From the NCBI RefSeq assembly GCF_038396765.1, contig NZ_CP150096.1:1843001-1907000 (forward strand): 64,000 nucleotides of DNA, read 5' to 3'. The notes under the pieces were generated by a model. It searched no databases and had not been told where the DNA came from. It saw only the letters and a list, made by a program, of their open reading frames with translations. Origin of the DNA: Chitinophaga caseinilytica. Its GTDB lineage: Bacteria; Bacteroidota; Bacteroidia; Chitinophagales; Chitinophagaceae. A program made the translations under genes and the position numbers. Below, piece after piece: positions 27,070 to 34,643 of the stretch; position 1 is the first letter of the stretch; each line of letters opens with the position of its first letter.

Positions 27070-27963
27070 TTAGTGGATGGTGAGTCGATTTTCGTTCATC
27101 GTGAATTTGATTTTAGATTTATAACTGATTTTCTGAAGGATGTCTAACACCTGCGGTAGCGGCATGCCTGCGGGGAACCGGAAGGTGTAATTGCCGGCGC
27201 TTTTATCCAGTGCGGTGGAAACGTTGATGCCATATTGATCTTCCAGTGTGCGGATTACTTCAGACAGCGGGGCGTTTTGCAGGAGAATTTCGCCCTGCGT
27301 CCATGCGAGTGCGTCAGGTTGCTGTATATGCTCGATTTGTTTTTGCGGATAGGTGATGCGTTGCCCGGGTTCCAGGAGCCCGTGGCCGGAGGCTTTTACT
27401 TTCCCTTCCAGGAGCGTGACGCGGCGGAATTCCCCGTCGGCCGGGCGCTCTACGGTGAAGCGGGTCCCCAGTACGGTGGCGGTGTCTGGCCCGGAGCAAA
27501 CCAGGAATGGTTTTTCGGCAGACGCTTCCACTTCGAAGTAAGCCTTGCCCCGGAGAACGGCCACCTGGCGGCCGGAGTAGGCCAGTTCGGTGTTGGGGCC
27601 TGCGGTGATGCGGGTGTCGTCTGGCAGGGTGAACGTCCGCATTTCGCCTGGCGCGGTGGTCAGGGTGGTGGTGCGGGGTGCATCCGGGCGGAGGAGCCAC
27701 GTGGCGGCCAGGGCCACCACGCCGGCGATGGAGGCGGCAGCGGCGACGTACGGCCAGGTTCTCCGGGCGCGCTTCGGTGCGTGGGCCTCGATGTGGCGCC
27801 ACATCGTATCGTGTAAACGGGCTTTTTCGGAGGTTTCCAGGTCGGGGGCTTCGCCACGGTCGGCCAGCCCGTCCAGCCATTCGTGCAACAGGCGCTCCTC
27901 CTGCGGGGAGGCCTCGCCCTTGCGGTATTTCTCCAGTAATGCGCGTATGTTTTGCTCGTTCAA
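27070..27963 (-). CDS. FecR-family anti-sigma factor
   Basis: 297 residues. N-terminal cytoplasmic part (YRKGEASPQEERLLHEWLDG), one membrane helix (about 70-90), FecR domain (TLTTAPGEMRTFTLPDDTRI, VLRGKAYFEVEASAEKPF, ATVLGTRFTVERP) and C-terminal DUF4974 (EVIRTLEDQYGINV, PLPQVLDILQKISYKSKI). It sits between the sigma factor (84 bases upstream) and susC, the classical cell-surface signalling order. It would sequester that sigma until the SusC STN domain signals. Confidence 0.95.
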   Translation of the reverse strand: MNEQNIRALLEKYRKGEASPQEERLLHEWLDGLADRGEAPDLETSEKARLHDTMWRHIEAHAPKRARRTWPYVAAAASIAGVVALAATWLLRPDAPRTTTLTTAPGEMRTFTLPDDTRITAGPNTELAYSGRQVAVLRGKAYFEVEASAEKPFLVCSGPDTATVLGTRFTVERPADGEFRRVTLLEGKVKASGHGLLEPGQRITYPQKQIEHIQQPDALAWTQGEILLQNAPLSEVIRTLEDQYGINVSTALDKSAGNYTFRFPAGMPLPQVLDILQKISYKSKIKFTMNENRLTIH

Positions 27964-28047
27964 GGAAAGGATGCTTTACAGAAAGACACGCGTCAAAACC
28001 CGGATAACCATCCGTCGCGAAAATATTTTTTCCGTTGAAAAAACGAT

Positions 28048-28620
28048 TTAGTTAAGGATATAAAAAAGAAGGAAGGGGAGCGCGTGCCATTGTATGCGGA
28101 TGCGGCGCAGCGCGGTATTGATCTGGTTACGGATGGTTTGCTCGCTGCTGCCGAGCCTTTGGGCGATCTCCGCCACGGTCAGGTGCTGGATGCGGTGCAT
28201 GTAAAAGGCCGTCTTCATCCGGTCGGGCAGCTGGTCGATGGAGCGGAGCAGGGCGGATTCCGTTTCGCGGAAATGAATGGTGTCGAGCAGGGAATTGTCT
28301 GCCGAAGCCACGGCTTCACCGAACTGGCCAACATGCTGCTGGTATAATTGCTCGTCGCGGATGGCGTTGAGAAGGCGGTTGCGGAGGGCGGCGCGGAGGT
28401 ATGCGGGCACGGAGGCCACGTGTGGGAGGTCGGTGTGGCTTTCCCATAGGTGAACGAACAGGCACTGGATGGCGTCCTGCGCGGCGGAGCCGTCTTTCAG
28501 CACACGAACGGCGTAATGGTACAATTCTTCCCAGTACGTGTCGAACAAAGTGCGGAAAGCGGTGCTGTGGCCCTGGCGGACCATTTCCCATAAAGTGTCT
28601 GGTTGTACTAGCTGCCGCAT
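28048..28620 (-). CDS. ECF RNA polymerase sigma factor of the susCD locus
   Basis: 190 residues. Region 2: AFRTLFDTYWEELYHYAVRV and AQDAIQCLFVHLWESH; region 4: LPDRMKTAFYMHRIQHLTVA and EIAQRLGSSEQTIRNQINT. It ends in a hydrophobic run (WHALPFLLFYILN). As first gene of sigma-fecR-susC-susD-phosphatase it should activate the locus on ligand sensing. A TAATTTTG box lies 20 bases upstream. Confidence 0.94.
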   Translation of the reverse strand: MRQLVQPDTLWEMVRQGHSTAFRTLFDTYWEELYHYAVRVLKDGSAAQDAIQCLFVHLWESHTDLPHVASVPAYLRAALRNRLLNAIRDEQLYQQHVGQFGEAVASADNSLLDTIHFRETESALLRSIDQLPDRMKTAFYMHRIQHLTVAEIAQRLGSSEQTIRNQINTALRRIRIQWHALPFLLFYILN

Positions 28621-28640
28621 ATCCCCGATATTGTGGGCTT

Positions 28641-28648
28641 CAAAATTA
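28641..28648 (-). promoter_or_regulatory. Candidate -7 box for sigma gene
   Basis: On the minus strand this reads TAATTTTG, matching TAnnTTTG, 20 bases before the sigma start. No convincing -33 TTG is seen. Confidence 0.4.
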
Positions 28649-28740
28649 ATCAGTAACGTGTGGAATTATCCCGATGTCCTATTTATCAAATTGTTAAGTA
28701 AAAATTAGGAAGAAATGCGGACATAAAAAATAGGGGGCAA

Positions 28741-28772
28741 AAAAATACCGGGCGTTGGGGCCCGGTATTTTT
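28741..28772. terminator. Bidirectional terminator downstream of dnaA
   Basis: Arms AAAAATACCGGGC and GCCCGGTATTTTT form a 13-bp stem with a 6-base loop and T tracts on both strands. It terminates dnaA on the minus strand. Confidence 0.85.
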
Positions 28773-28803
28773 GAATAAGGTTGTTGCATTGCAGGAGGGG
28801 TTG

Positions 28804-29955
28804 TTACATGGCGGCGAGTTGCACCTTTTGTTGCAATTCGATAACGCTGTCCCGGAAACTGTTATCGGTGTCCATCAGGTCTTTAACGGTTTGGCAGGAG
28901 TGGATCACGGTGGTGTGGTCTCTTCCGCCGAAATGTTCGCCGATGGTTTTCAGGGAGTTTTTGGTAAAGCTTTTGGCCAGGTACATGGTGATCTGGCGGG
29001 CCTGGACGATTTCGCGCTTGCGGGTTTTTTGCAGGAGCTTGTCGTAGGCGACATCGAAATATTCGCATACCATTTTCTGGATGCTTTCGATGGTGATTTC
29101 CTTGCTGGAAGTTTTGACGAAAGATTTGAGGACGCGCTTGGCCAGCTCCAGGTCGATTTCTTTCCGGTTGAGGGAAGATTGGGCGAGGAGGGAGATGAGG
29201 GCGCCTTCGAGCTCGCGGACGTTGCTCTGGATGTTGTAGGCAACATACTTCACGACTTCTTTGGGCATCTCGAGGCCGTCGTTGCGCATCTTCATTTCGA
29301 GGATTTCCATACGGGTCTCGAAGTCGGGCAGCTGAATGTCTGCGCTGAGGCCCCAGCGGAAGCGGCTCAAAAGGCGTTCCTGCACACCGTCCAGGTCTTT
29401 GGGCGGTTTGTCGGACGTGAGGATGAGCTGTTTGCCGCTTTGATGGAGGTGGTTGAAGATGGCGAAGAACGCGTCCTGCGATTTTTCTGCGCGGGCGAAG
29501 AACTGGATATCGTCTACGATCAGCACGTCTATTAATTGATAGAAGTGGATGAAATCGTTGATGATATTATTCTTGGAGTGATCGATGAACTGGTTGATGA
29601 ACTTTTCCGCGCTTACGTACAGCACGGCTTTGTTCGGGTTCTGGCGTTTCACTTCGTTGCCGATGGCTTGCGCGAGGTGCGTTTTGCCGAGGCCAACGCC
29701 ACCATATATTACGAGCGGGTTGAAGGAGGTGCCTCCGGGTTTGTCGGACACGGTTTTGCCGGCCCGGCGTGCCACGCGGTTGCAATCACCTTCGATGAAA
29801 GATTCGAACGTGTAATTGTGATTCAGTTGTGAATCGATCTGAACGCGTTTGATCCCGGGGATCACGAAGGGATTCTTGACCGGGTTCTGTATGGTGAGCG
29901 GGAAATCAACTTCACTTTCCTTCTGGGGCTTGGTGAACTGCGTAGGCATGTTCAC
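28804..29955 (-). CDS. dnaA: DnaA domains II (part), III and IV, separated from domain I
   Basis: 383 residues from GTG 29955 (or ATG 29949) carrying all DnaA replication-initiator parts except domain I: AAA+ Walker A YGGVGLGKTHLAQAIG, Walker B VLIVDDIQFF, sensor ILTSDKPPKDLDG, and the DnaA-box recognition signature FGGRDHTTVIHSC near the C-terminus. Domain I is encoded by the preceding frame, whose TGA overlaps this GTG (GTGA). In this frame the sequence stays open upstream (reading HPKTVNM), so a single-base change in the five-C run near 29968-29972 would fuse both into one protein of about 477 residues, the usual size. Either a sequencing or real indel, recoding, or a genuine two-part DnaA. 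Confidence 0.9.
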   Translation of the reverse strand: MNMPTQFTKPQKESEVDFPLTIQNPVKNPFVIPGIKRVQIDSQLNHNYTFESFIEGDCNRVARRAGKTVSDKPGGTSFNPLVIYGGVGLGKTHLAQAIGNEVKRQNPNKAVLYVSAEKFINQFIDHSKNNIINDFIHFYQLIDVLIVDDIQFFARAEKSQDAFFAIFNHLHQSGKQLILTSDKPPKDLDGVQERLLSRFRWGLSADIQLPDFETRMEILEMKMRNDGLEMPKEVVKYVAYNIQSNVRELEGALISLLAQSSLNRKEIDLELAKRVLKSFVKTSSKEITIESIQKMVCEYFDVAYDKLLQKTRKREIVQARQITMYLAKSFTKNSLKTIGEHFGGRDHTTVIHSCQTVKDLMDTDNSFRDSVIELQQKVQLAAM

Positions 29956-30236
29956 CGTTTTAGGATGTTGGTGGGGGTGCTGTTCTCCACTACTATCCGG
30001 TACTCCAGGCGCGCTTCCTTGCCGAGCTCGCGCTTGATGGTTTTACCTAACAGGCCCACATAATGTTCTTCCAGGTATTCATAGAAAAACTGGCTGGGTA
30101 CTTGAATGGTTAAAACGTTGTTCTCAAGCTTTACGGGTTTTATCGGCTCAAACCATGTTTTGAAAGGCTGCCATTCCACAATATCCCTGATTATATTCAG
30201 ACACCTATCCCAAACTTGTTCGCAAGTTTTATTCAT
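29952..30236 (-). CDS. dnaA: DnaA domain I as separate reading frame
   Basis: 94 residues matching the DnaA N-terminal domain (MNKTCEQVWDRCLNIIRDIV, WFEPIKPVKLENNVLTIQVP, FYEYLEEHYVGLLGKTIKRE). This domain normally binds helicase DnaB and self-associates. The frame ends ENSTPTNILKR then TGA, inside what should be the flexible domain II linker, and the TGA overlaps the GTG that starts the frame for domains III-IV. The break position at a linker, with stop-start overlap, would permit coupled translation; an assembly error is equally possible. Confidence 0.85.
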   Translation of the reverse strand: MNKTCEQVWDRCLNIIRDIVEWQPFKTWFEPIKPVKLENNVLTIQVPSQFFYEYLEEHYVGLLGKTIKRELGKEARLEYRIVVENSTPTNILKR

Positions 30237-30782
30237 TTAGAAAAAAATAATTTGTCGTGTTTATAATTTGGGTGTTCTCGAATACTGAAGTCCTCAATGC
30301 GGGCAGTTGAAGAACTTTTTGACAGGACGACGAATATCTGTAGAAAATGTTGAAAAAAAAATAAATCTGCCCTTGTTTAATTTCCTACAAATACAGTGTG
30401 CCGCAGCCTGTTTTATTCGTATGTAAATCGGCTAAAACACCCGTTTAGCCTGCAATTCGACCACTATTAAAAGTGCTAAACCGTACAAGCATGATTAACA
30501 AGTAATTTGTTAAAGTGTTTACTGATTAACGCACAAAAGGTCTGCTTATCAGGTAAAATAACATTGCCCTTCGCCTGCTTTAAAAAGCAAGCCCAGTAGG
30601 GCGCATTGTTGGCGCTTCGGTGTTTCACTTTTTTGGTAACTCTTTTTTCGTTTTCTCGAATCGGCTGCAAATTTATGATCTTGTTTCTAATAAATGCGAA
30701 TAACTTGTGTAAAAGTTGTTGATTATTCCTGTATCTAAAAACTTATCTTTGGCGCAAATTGAAATTTTTAAACTAGTTATAT
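30237..30782. other. AT-rich gap upstream of dnaA with several inverted repeats
   Basis: About 545 bases, visibly AT-rich against the GC-rich window, between divergent dnaA and the DUF3127 gene. Perfect inverted repeats: GGCTAAA/TTTAGCC (30430-30450), TTAACAA/TTGTTAA (30495-30513), and TGCTTT/AAAGCA (30576-30589). No TTATCCACA-type DnaA box was found by eye, so an origin is only a possibility. A 64-codon frame at 30476-30670 (minus) is not supported. Confidence 0.45.
30719..30751 (+). promoter_or_regulatory. Promoter of the DUF3127 gene
   Basis: TTG at 30719-30721, 22-base spacer, then TATCTTTG at 30744-30751, an exact TAnnTTTG. The start codon is 31 bases past the box. Confidence 0.7.
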
Positions 30783-31178
30783 ATGAGCTTTGAAGTTACC
30801 GGTAAACTGGTAGTGAAGTACAATACGGTACAGCGCAGCGAATCTTTCAAAACCCGTGAATTTGTTATCGAGAAGACAGACGATATCAACGGCCGGGTGA
30901 TTACCAATTATATCAAGTTTCAGTCAGTTCAGGATCGTACCGCCATTGTAGACCGTCACAATGAAGGTGAAATGGTTAAAGTTTATTTTAATATAAAAGG
31001 CACCCGCTGGGAGAAAGATGGTAAAGTGAACTACATCACCAACCTCGACGCATGGCGTATCGAGTCCATGATGCAGGGTGCACCCGGTGCCGATCCCATG
31101 CCCAACTACAACACTTCCCAGGAAGGTTCCTTCGGCGGTGGTAACAGCGGCAACAGCGGAGACGATCTTCCGTTCTAA
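30783..31178 (+). CDS. DUF3127 OB-fold-like protein with SSB-type acidic tail
   Basis: 131 residues. The body (FEVTGKLVVKYNTVQRSE, SFKTREFVIEKTDDINGRV, VKVYFNIKGTRWEKDGKVNY) is the DUF3127 family, which resembles an OB fold. The C-terminus is a Gly/Asn/Ser-rich linker ending DDLPF, the tip sequence that in SSB recruits repair and replication enzymes. This points to a single-stranded-DNA binding or SSB-partner role, supported by its place beside dnaA; the DNA binding itself is inferred. It has its own promoter and terminator. Confidence 0.88.
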   Translation: MSFEVTGKLVVKYNTVQRSESFKTREFVIEKTDDINGRVITNYIKFQSVQDRTAIVDRHNEGEMVKVYFNIKGTRWEKDGKVNYITNLDAWRIESMMQGAPGADPMPNYNTSQEGSFGGGNSGNSGDDLPF

Positions 31179-31219
31179 CATAATAACACACCGGCTCCCG
31201 CGAGCCCGATCATATTCCA

Positions 31220-31252
31220 GGCGCCCCGCTGCTGCGGGGCGCCTCCTTTTTT
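31220..31252 (+). terminator. Terminator after DUF3127 gene
   Basis: Perfect 10-bp arms GGCGCCCCGC and GCGGGGCGCC, TGCT loop, followed by TCCTTTTTT. Confidence 0.85.
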
Positions 31253-31293
31253 ATACCTATCTTTGCCCCGGTTTTTAGGATAAATACCTAACA

Positions 31294-32880
31294 ATGGTCA
31301 AACAAATCTCCCTCAAGCTCCTCCCGCAGGAAGCTGCCCAACATCGCGCCATCACGCGCCACGCCGCCGAAGCCCTCGGCGTCAAACCTGCTGACATCAC
31401 CGGGTTCAATATCATCAAACGCTCTATAGACGCGCGTTCCCGCCAGCCTTACTTCGTGCTCACCCTCGAAGTCTTCGCCAGCGAGCCCTTTCAGCCCAAA
31501 CAACTCGAACCTTTCCGCTACGAGCCCCTCGGCCCCGATGCCCGTCCCGTCATCGTCATAGGCGCAGGCCCCGCGGGCCTCTTCGCCGCCCTTCGCCTCA
31601 TAGAGCTCGGCCTGCGGCCCATCGTGCTCGAAAGAGGCAAAGATGTGCGCGCCCGCCGGAGAGATCTCGCCGCCCTCAATAAAACGGGCATCGTCAACCC
31701 CGAATCCAATTACTGCTTCGGGGAAGGCGGCGCCGGCACGTATTCCGACGGTAAGCTGTACACCCGCTCCAACAAACGCGGCAACATCCAGCGCATCCTC
31801 AACATATTCCGGCAGTTCGGCGCCGATGACGCCATCACCACAGACGCGCATCCCCATATCGGCACCAACAAGCTCCCCCATATCATCACCGCCATGCGCG
31901 AACAGATCGCCGACAGCGGCGGCACCGTGCATTTCGAACAGAAAGTAACCGATTTCCTCATCGCAAACGACGCGGTGACCGGCGTGAAAACCGCCACGGG
32001 CGACGTATTCCACGCCCAACACGTCATCCTCGCCACCGGCCACTCCGCCCGCGATATCTTCGAACTGCTGCATGAGAAGAAGATCCTCATAGAACGGAAG
32101 CCCTTCGCACTGGGCGTTCGCGTGGAACATCCGCAATCATTGATAGACAGCGCCCAATACCATTGCGCCCTCCGCGGCGATCATCTCCCGCCCGCCAGCT
32201 ACAGCCTCGTGGAACAGGTGAACGGCCGCGGCGTGTTCTCGTTCTGCATGTGCCCCGGCGGCATCATCGCCCCGGCCGCCACTTCGCCGGGAGAACTGGT
32301 GGTAAATGGATGGTCGCCCTCGAAACGCAACAACCCCTACGCCAACTCAGGCATGGTAGTAACGGTAGACGAGGAAGATTTTGCGCCATTCGCCAAAGCA
32401 GGTCCCCTCGCCGCCATGCACTACCAGCAAGCCGTGGAGCGCACTGCCTTCGAAGCGGGCGGCGGAGGATTCGTAGCCCCGGCCCAGCGCATGACCGATT
32501 TCGTGAAAGGCAAAGTATCTGGTTCATTGCCGGATTGCTCCTACATCCCCGGTGTTCGCAGCACCGACCTGAGAACAGTGCTCCCCGCAGCGGTACATTC
32601 CAGGCTGGGAGAAGCTTTCAAGGCTTTCGGGAAGAAGATCAGGGGATATTTTACGGAAGACGCCATCCTCGTTGCCACGGAATCCCGCACCTCAAGCCCC
32701 GTGCGCATTCCACGTAACGATCATGACCTCATGCACCCGCAGGTGAAAGGGCTCTACCCCTGCGGAGAAGGCGCAGGATACGCCGGCGGCATCGTTTCAG
32801 CCGCCATGGACGGCGAACGCGTGGCCGAAGCCATCGCCGGGGTTGGTACTGGGAATCGTCCGGTTGGTGTATCATTATGA
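31294..32880 (+). CDS. FAD-dependent oxidoreductase (COG2509-like)
   Basis: 528 residues, cytoplasmic. After an N-terminal ferredoxin-like part comes the dinucleotide motif VIVIGAGPAGLFAAL (Gly90-Gly95), RPIVLERGKDVRARRRD, GEGGAGTYSDGKLYTR, and a C-terminal FAD-binding GLYPCGEGAGYAGGI. The family is a widespread, poorly characterised flavoprotein group related to HI0933/geranylgeranyl-reductase-like dehydrogenases. It stands alone after a terminator, 66 bases before the ABC operon. Substrate unknown. Confidence 0.88.
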   Translation: MVKQISLKLLPQEAAQHRAITRHAAEALGVKPADITGFNIIKRSIDARSRQPYFVLTLEVFASEPFQPKQLEPFRYEPLGPDARPVIVIGAGPAGLFAALRLIELGLRPIVLERGKDVRARRRDLAALNKTGIVNPESNYCFGEGGAGTYSDGKLYTRSNKRGNIQRILNIFRQFGADDAITTDAHPHIGTNKLPHIITAMREQIADSGGTVHFEQKVTDFLIANDAVTGVKTATGDVFHAQHVILATGHSARDIFELLHEKKILIERKPFALGVRVEHPQSLIDSAQYHCALRGDHLPPASYSLVEQVNGRGVFSFCMCPGGIIAPAATSPGELVVNGWSPSKRNNPYANSGMVVTVDEEDFAPFAKAGPLAAMHYQQAVERTAFEAGGGGFVAPAQRMTDFVKGKVSGSLPDCSYIPGVRSTDLRTVLPAAVHSRLGEAFKAFGKKIRGYFTEDAILVATESRTSSPVRIPRNDHDLMHPQVKGLYPCGEGAGYAGGIVSAAMDGERVAEAIAGVGTGNRPVGVSL

Positions 32881-32946
32881 AAATACGCCATCAATTCTTT
32901 GGCGCGCATGGGGTAATTGGGTAATTTTCACCCGTCAATTATCCTT

Positions 32947-33873
32947 ATGAACGTACTGGAACTCCAACATCTCAAGAAGCACTACGCCACGCACAAAGCG
33001 GTGGACGATATCAGCTTCTCCATCCCGAAGGGCAGCATCTTCGGGCTGCTGGGCCCCAACGGCGCAGGTAAAACCACACTCCTGCGCATGATCACCGGCA
33101 TTATTTACCCCGACGCGGGGGACATCCTTTTCGACGGCCGCCCGTTCGACCCCCGCAACGATATCCAATATATAGGGTATATGCCGGAAGAACGCGGACT
33201 GTATAAAAAGATGAAAGTGGGCGAACAGGCCTTGTACCTGGCCCAGCTCAAAGGCCTCAGCGCACAGGAAGCCCGCCAGCGGATCGATTACTGGTTCAAT
33301 AAATTCGAGATCACTTCGTGGACCAACAAGAAAATCGAAGAGCTCTCCAAGGGCATGCAACAAAAGGTGCAATTCATTTCCACCGTCATGCATCAACCCA
33401 AACTGCTCATCCTCGACGAGCCCTTCTCCGGCCTGGACCCCATCAACTCCCAACTCATCCAGGACGAAATCTTCCAGCTCGCCAAAAGCGGCACCACCAT
33501 CATCTTCTCCACGCACCGCATGGAGCAGGTGGAAGAAATCTGCGACCACATCGTGCTCGTCAACAAAGGCAAAAAAGTGCTCGACGGCCCGGTGAAGCAG
33601 ATCCGGCAGGATTTCAAGCATCACCTTTTCCGCATCAGCCTGGCTTCCATGCCCAATCCCGCGCAAATGGCGACGCATCATTTCGAGATCGTCAAACAGC
33701 ACGAAAACGGCTATACCGTGAAGATCAATGAATACAGCCAGACGAACGACATCCTGGCCCACTTCATCCATCACGGCATCCAGGTCACCTATTTCGAAGA
33801 AATCCTCCCCACCATTCACGAAGTCTTCATCCAACAGGTGAAGATCACCGACCTGGAGGTAGCCGCTAACTGA
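32947..33873 (+). CDS. ABC-2 type transporter ATP-binding protein
   Basis: 308 residues from ATG 32947. Walker A GPNGAGKT (36-43), Q-loop region [12 protein letters not shown], signature [11 protein letters not shown], Walker [14 protein letters not shown] and H-loop [10 protein letters not shown]. The C-terminal extension of about 90 residues is typical of drug or Na+ exporters of the DrrA/NatA kind. It precedes, with a lipoprotein gene between, an ABC-2 permease with which it should form an exporter. Cargo unknown. Confidence 0.93.
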   Translation: MNVLELQHLKKHYATHKAVDDISFSIPKGSIFGLLGPNGAGKTTLLRMITGIIYPDAGDILFDGRPFDPRNDIQYIGYMPEERGLYKKMKVGEQALYLAQLKGLSAQEARQRIDYWFNKFEITSWTNKKIEELSKGMQQKVQFISTVMHQPKLLILDEPFSGLDPINSQLIQDEIFQLAKSGTTIIFSTHRMEQVEEICDHIVLVNKGKKVLDGPVKQIRQDFKHHLFRISLASMPNPAQMATHHFEIVKQHENGYTVKINEYSQTNDILAHFIHHGIQVTYFEEILPTIHEVFIQQVKITDLEVAAN

Positions 33874-33878
33874 TACTC

Positions 33879-34643
33879 ATGAAATACTGCATATTCTTAT
33901 TAATGATCGTAGCTGCGGGATGCGGTTCCGCCACCGGCTCGCAGCAAAATACAGACAGCACAGCCCTGAATGCCGACAGTCTTGCTTCGGCAGACGCGCG
34001 CGCCAGGGCGGAGGCTTTCCTGCAACTTTTCCCTTCCGTTAACCCCAACGACCTCGCCGTCGAATCTCCCCAAACCGACTCCAACGGCGTCATGAAGGGA
34101 ATGGTAGGCAAATGGCTCGACAGCAGCATGGTCAAATTCCTGCCCGACAATTGGGCGGAAGGCGAGATTGGCGTGCCGGGAGAATTGTATGGCGGATATT
34201 TCGCCGTCGGCAAATTCTCCATGGGCGATTATGAAATGCTCCTGCTCCGGGCGCCCGGCGAGTACCAGAGCAGCAGGATCCAGTTGCTCGCATGGCACAA
34301 ACCCACCGCCCGCGTGAAAGATCACATCATGCTGGCAGACGAGTGGGGCGATGCCGGCGATGCGCAGCAAACCTACAGCTGGCTCCATCCGGACGGCAAG
34401 GAGCTGGAAGTGAGAATGGCCGTGCTCACGTCGTATCAAGACCCGGAGGATACAGTCGGCCGCTCCGAGTCTTCCACCGACTACGCCATTTTCCGGTTCA
34501 GGAATGATGCGTTCGACACCACCGGCATGAAGCAGCGCCGTAACGAAGCGTTCTTCCGCGCCAAATTCAAAGACAGTTACCAGGTACCCGATTCCATATA
34601 CGTAGAATATCACCCAAATTCTAACTCAGACTCCCATGAATAA
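33879..34643 (+). CDS. Lipoprotein embedded in ABC operon, unknown function
   Basis: 254 residues with lipobox LMIVAAGC (Cys15), followed by a Ser/Asp/Ala-rich linker and a beta-rich domain with no recognised motif (FAVGKFSMGDYEMLLLRAPG, SWLHPDGKELEVRMAVLTSY). It starts 5 bases after the ATPase gene and overlaps the permease start by 8 bases, so all three are tightly coupled and it may assist export. No family name is offered. Confidence 0.75.
   Translation: MKYCIFLLMIVAAGCGSATGSQQNTDSTALNADSLASADARARAEAFLQLFPSVNPNDLAVESPQTDSNGVMKGMVGKWLDSSMVKFLPDNWAEGEIGVPGELYGGYFAVGKFSMGDYEMLLLRAPGEYQSSRIQLLAWHKPTARVKDHIMLADEWGDAGDAQQTYSWLHPDGKELEVRMAVLTSYQDPEDTVGRSESSTDYAIFRFRNDAFDTTGMKQRRNEAFFRAKFKDSYQVPDSIYVEYHPNSNSDSHE

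Noticed and set aside
30476..30670. 64-codon minus-strand frame in the dnaA gap
   Set aside because: AT-rich, unsupported by any motif, overlaps palindromes.
30237..30782. Chromosome origin with DnaA boxes
   Set aside because: No TTATCCACA-type boxes could be found by eye; kept only as an open question.
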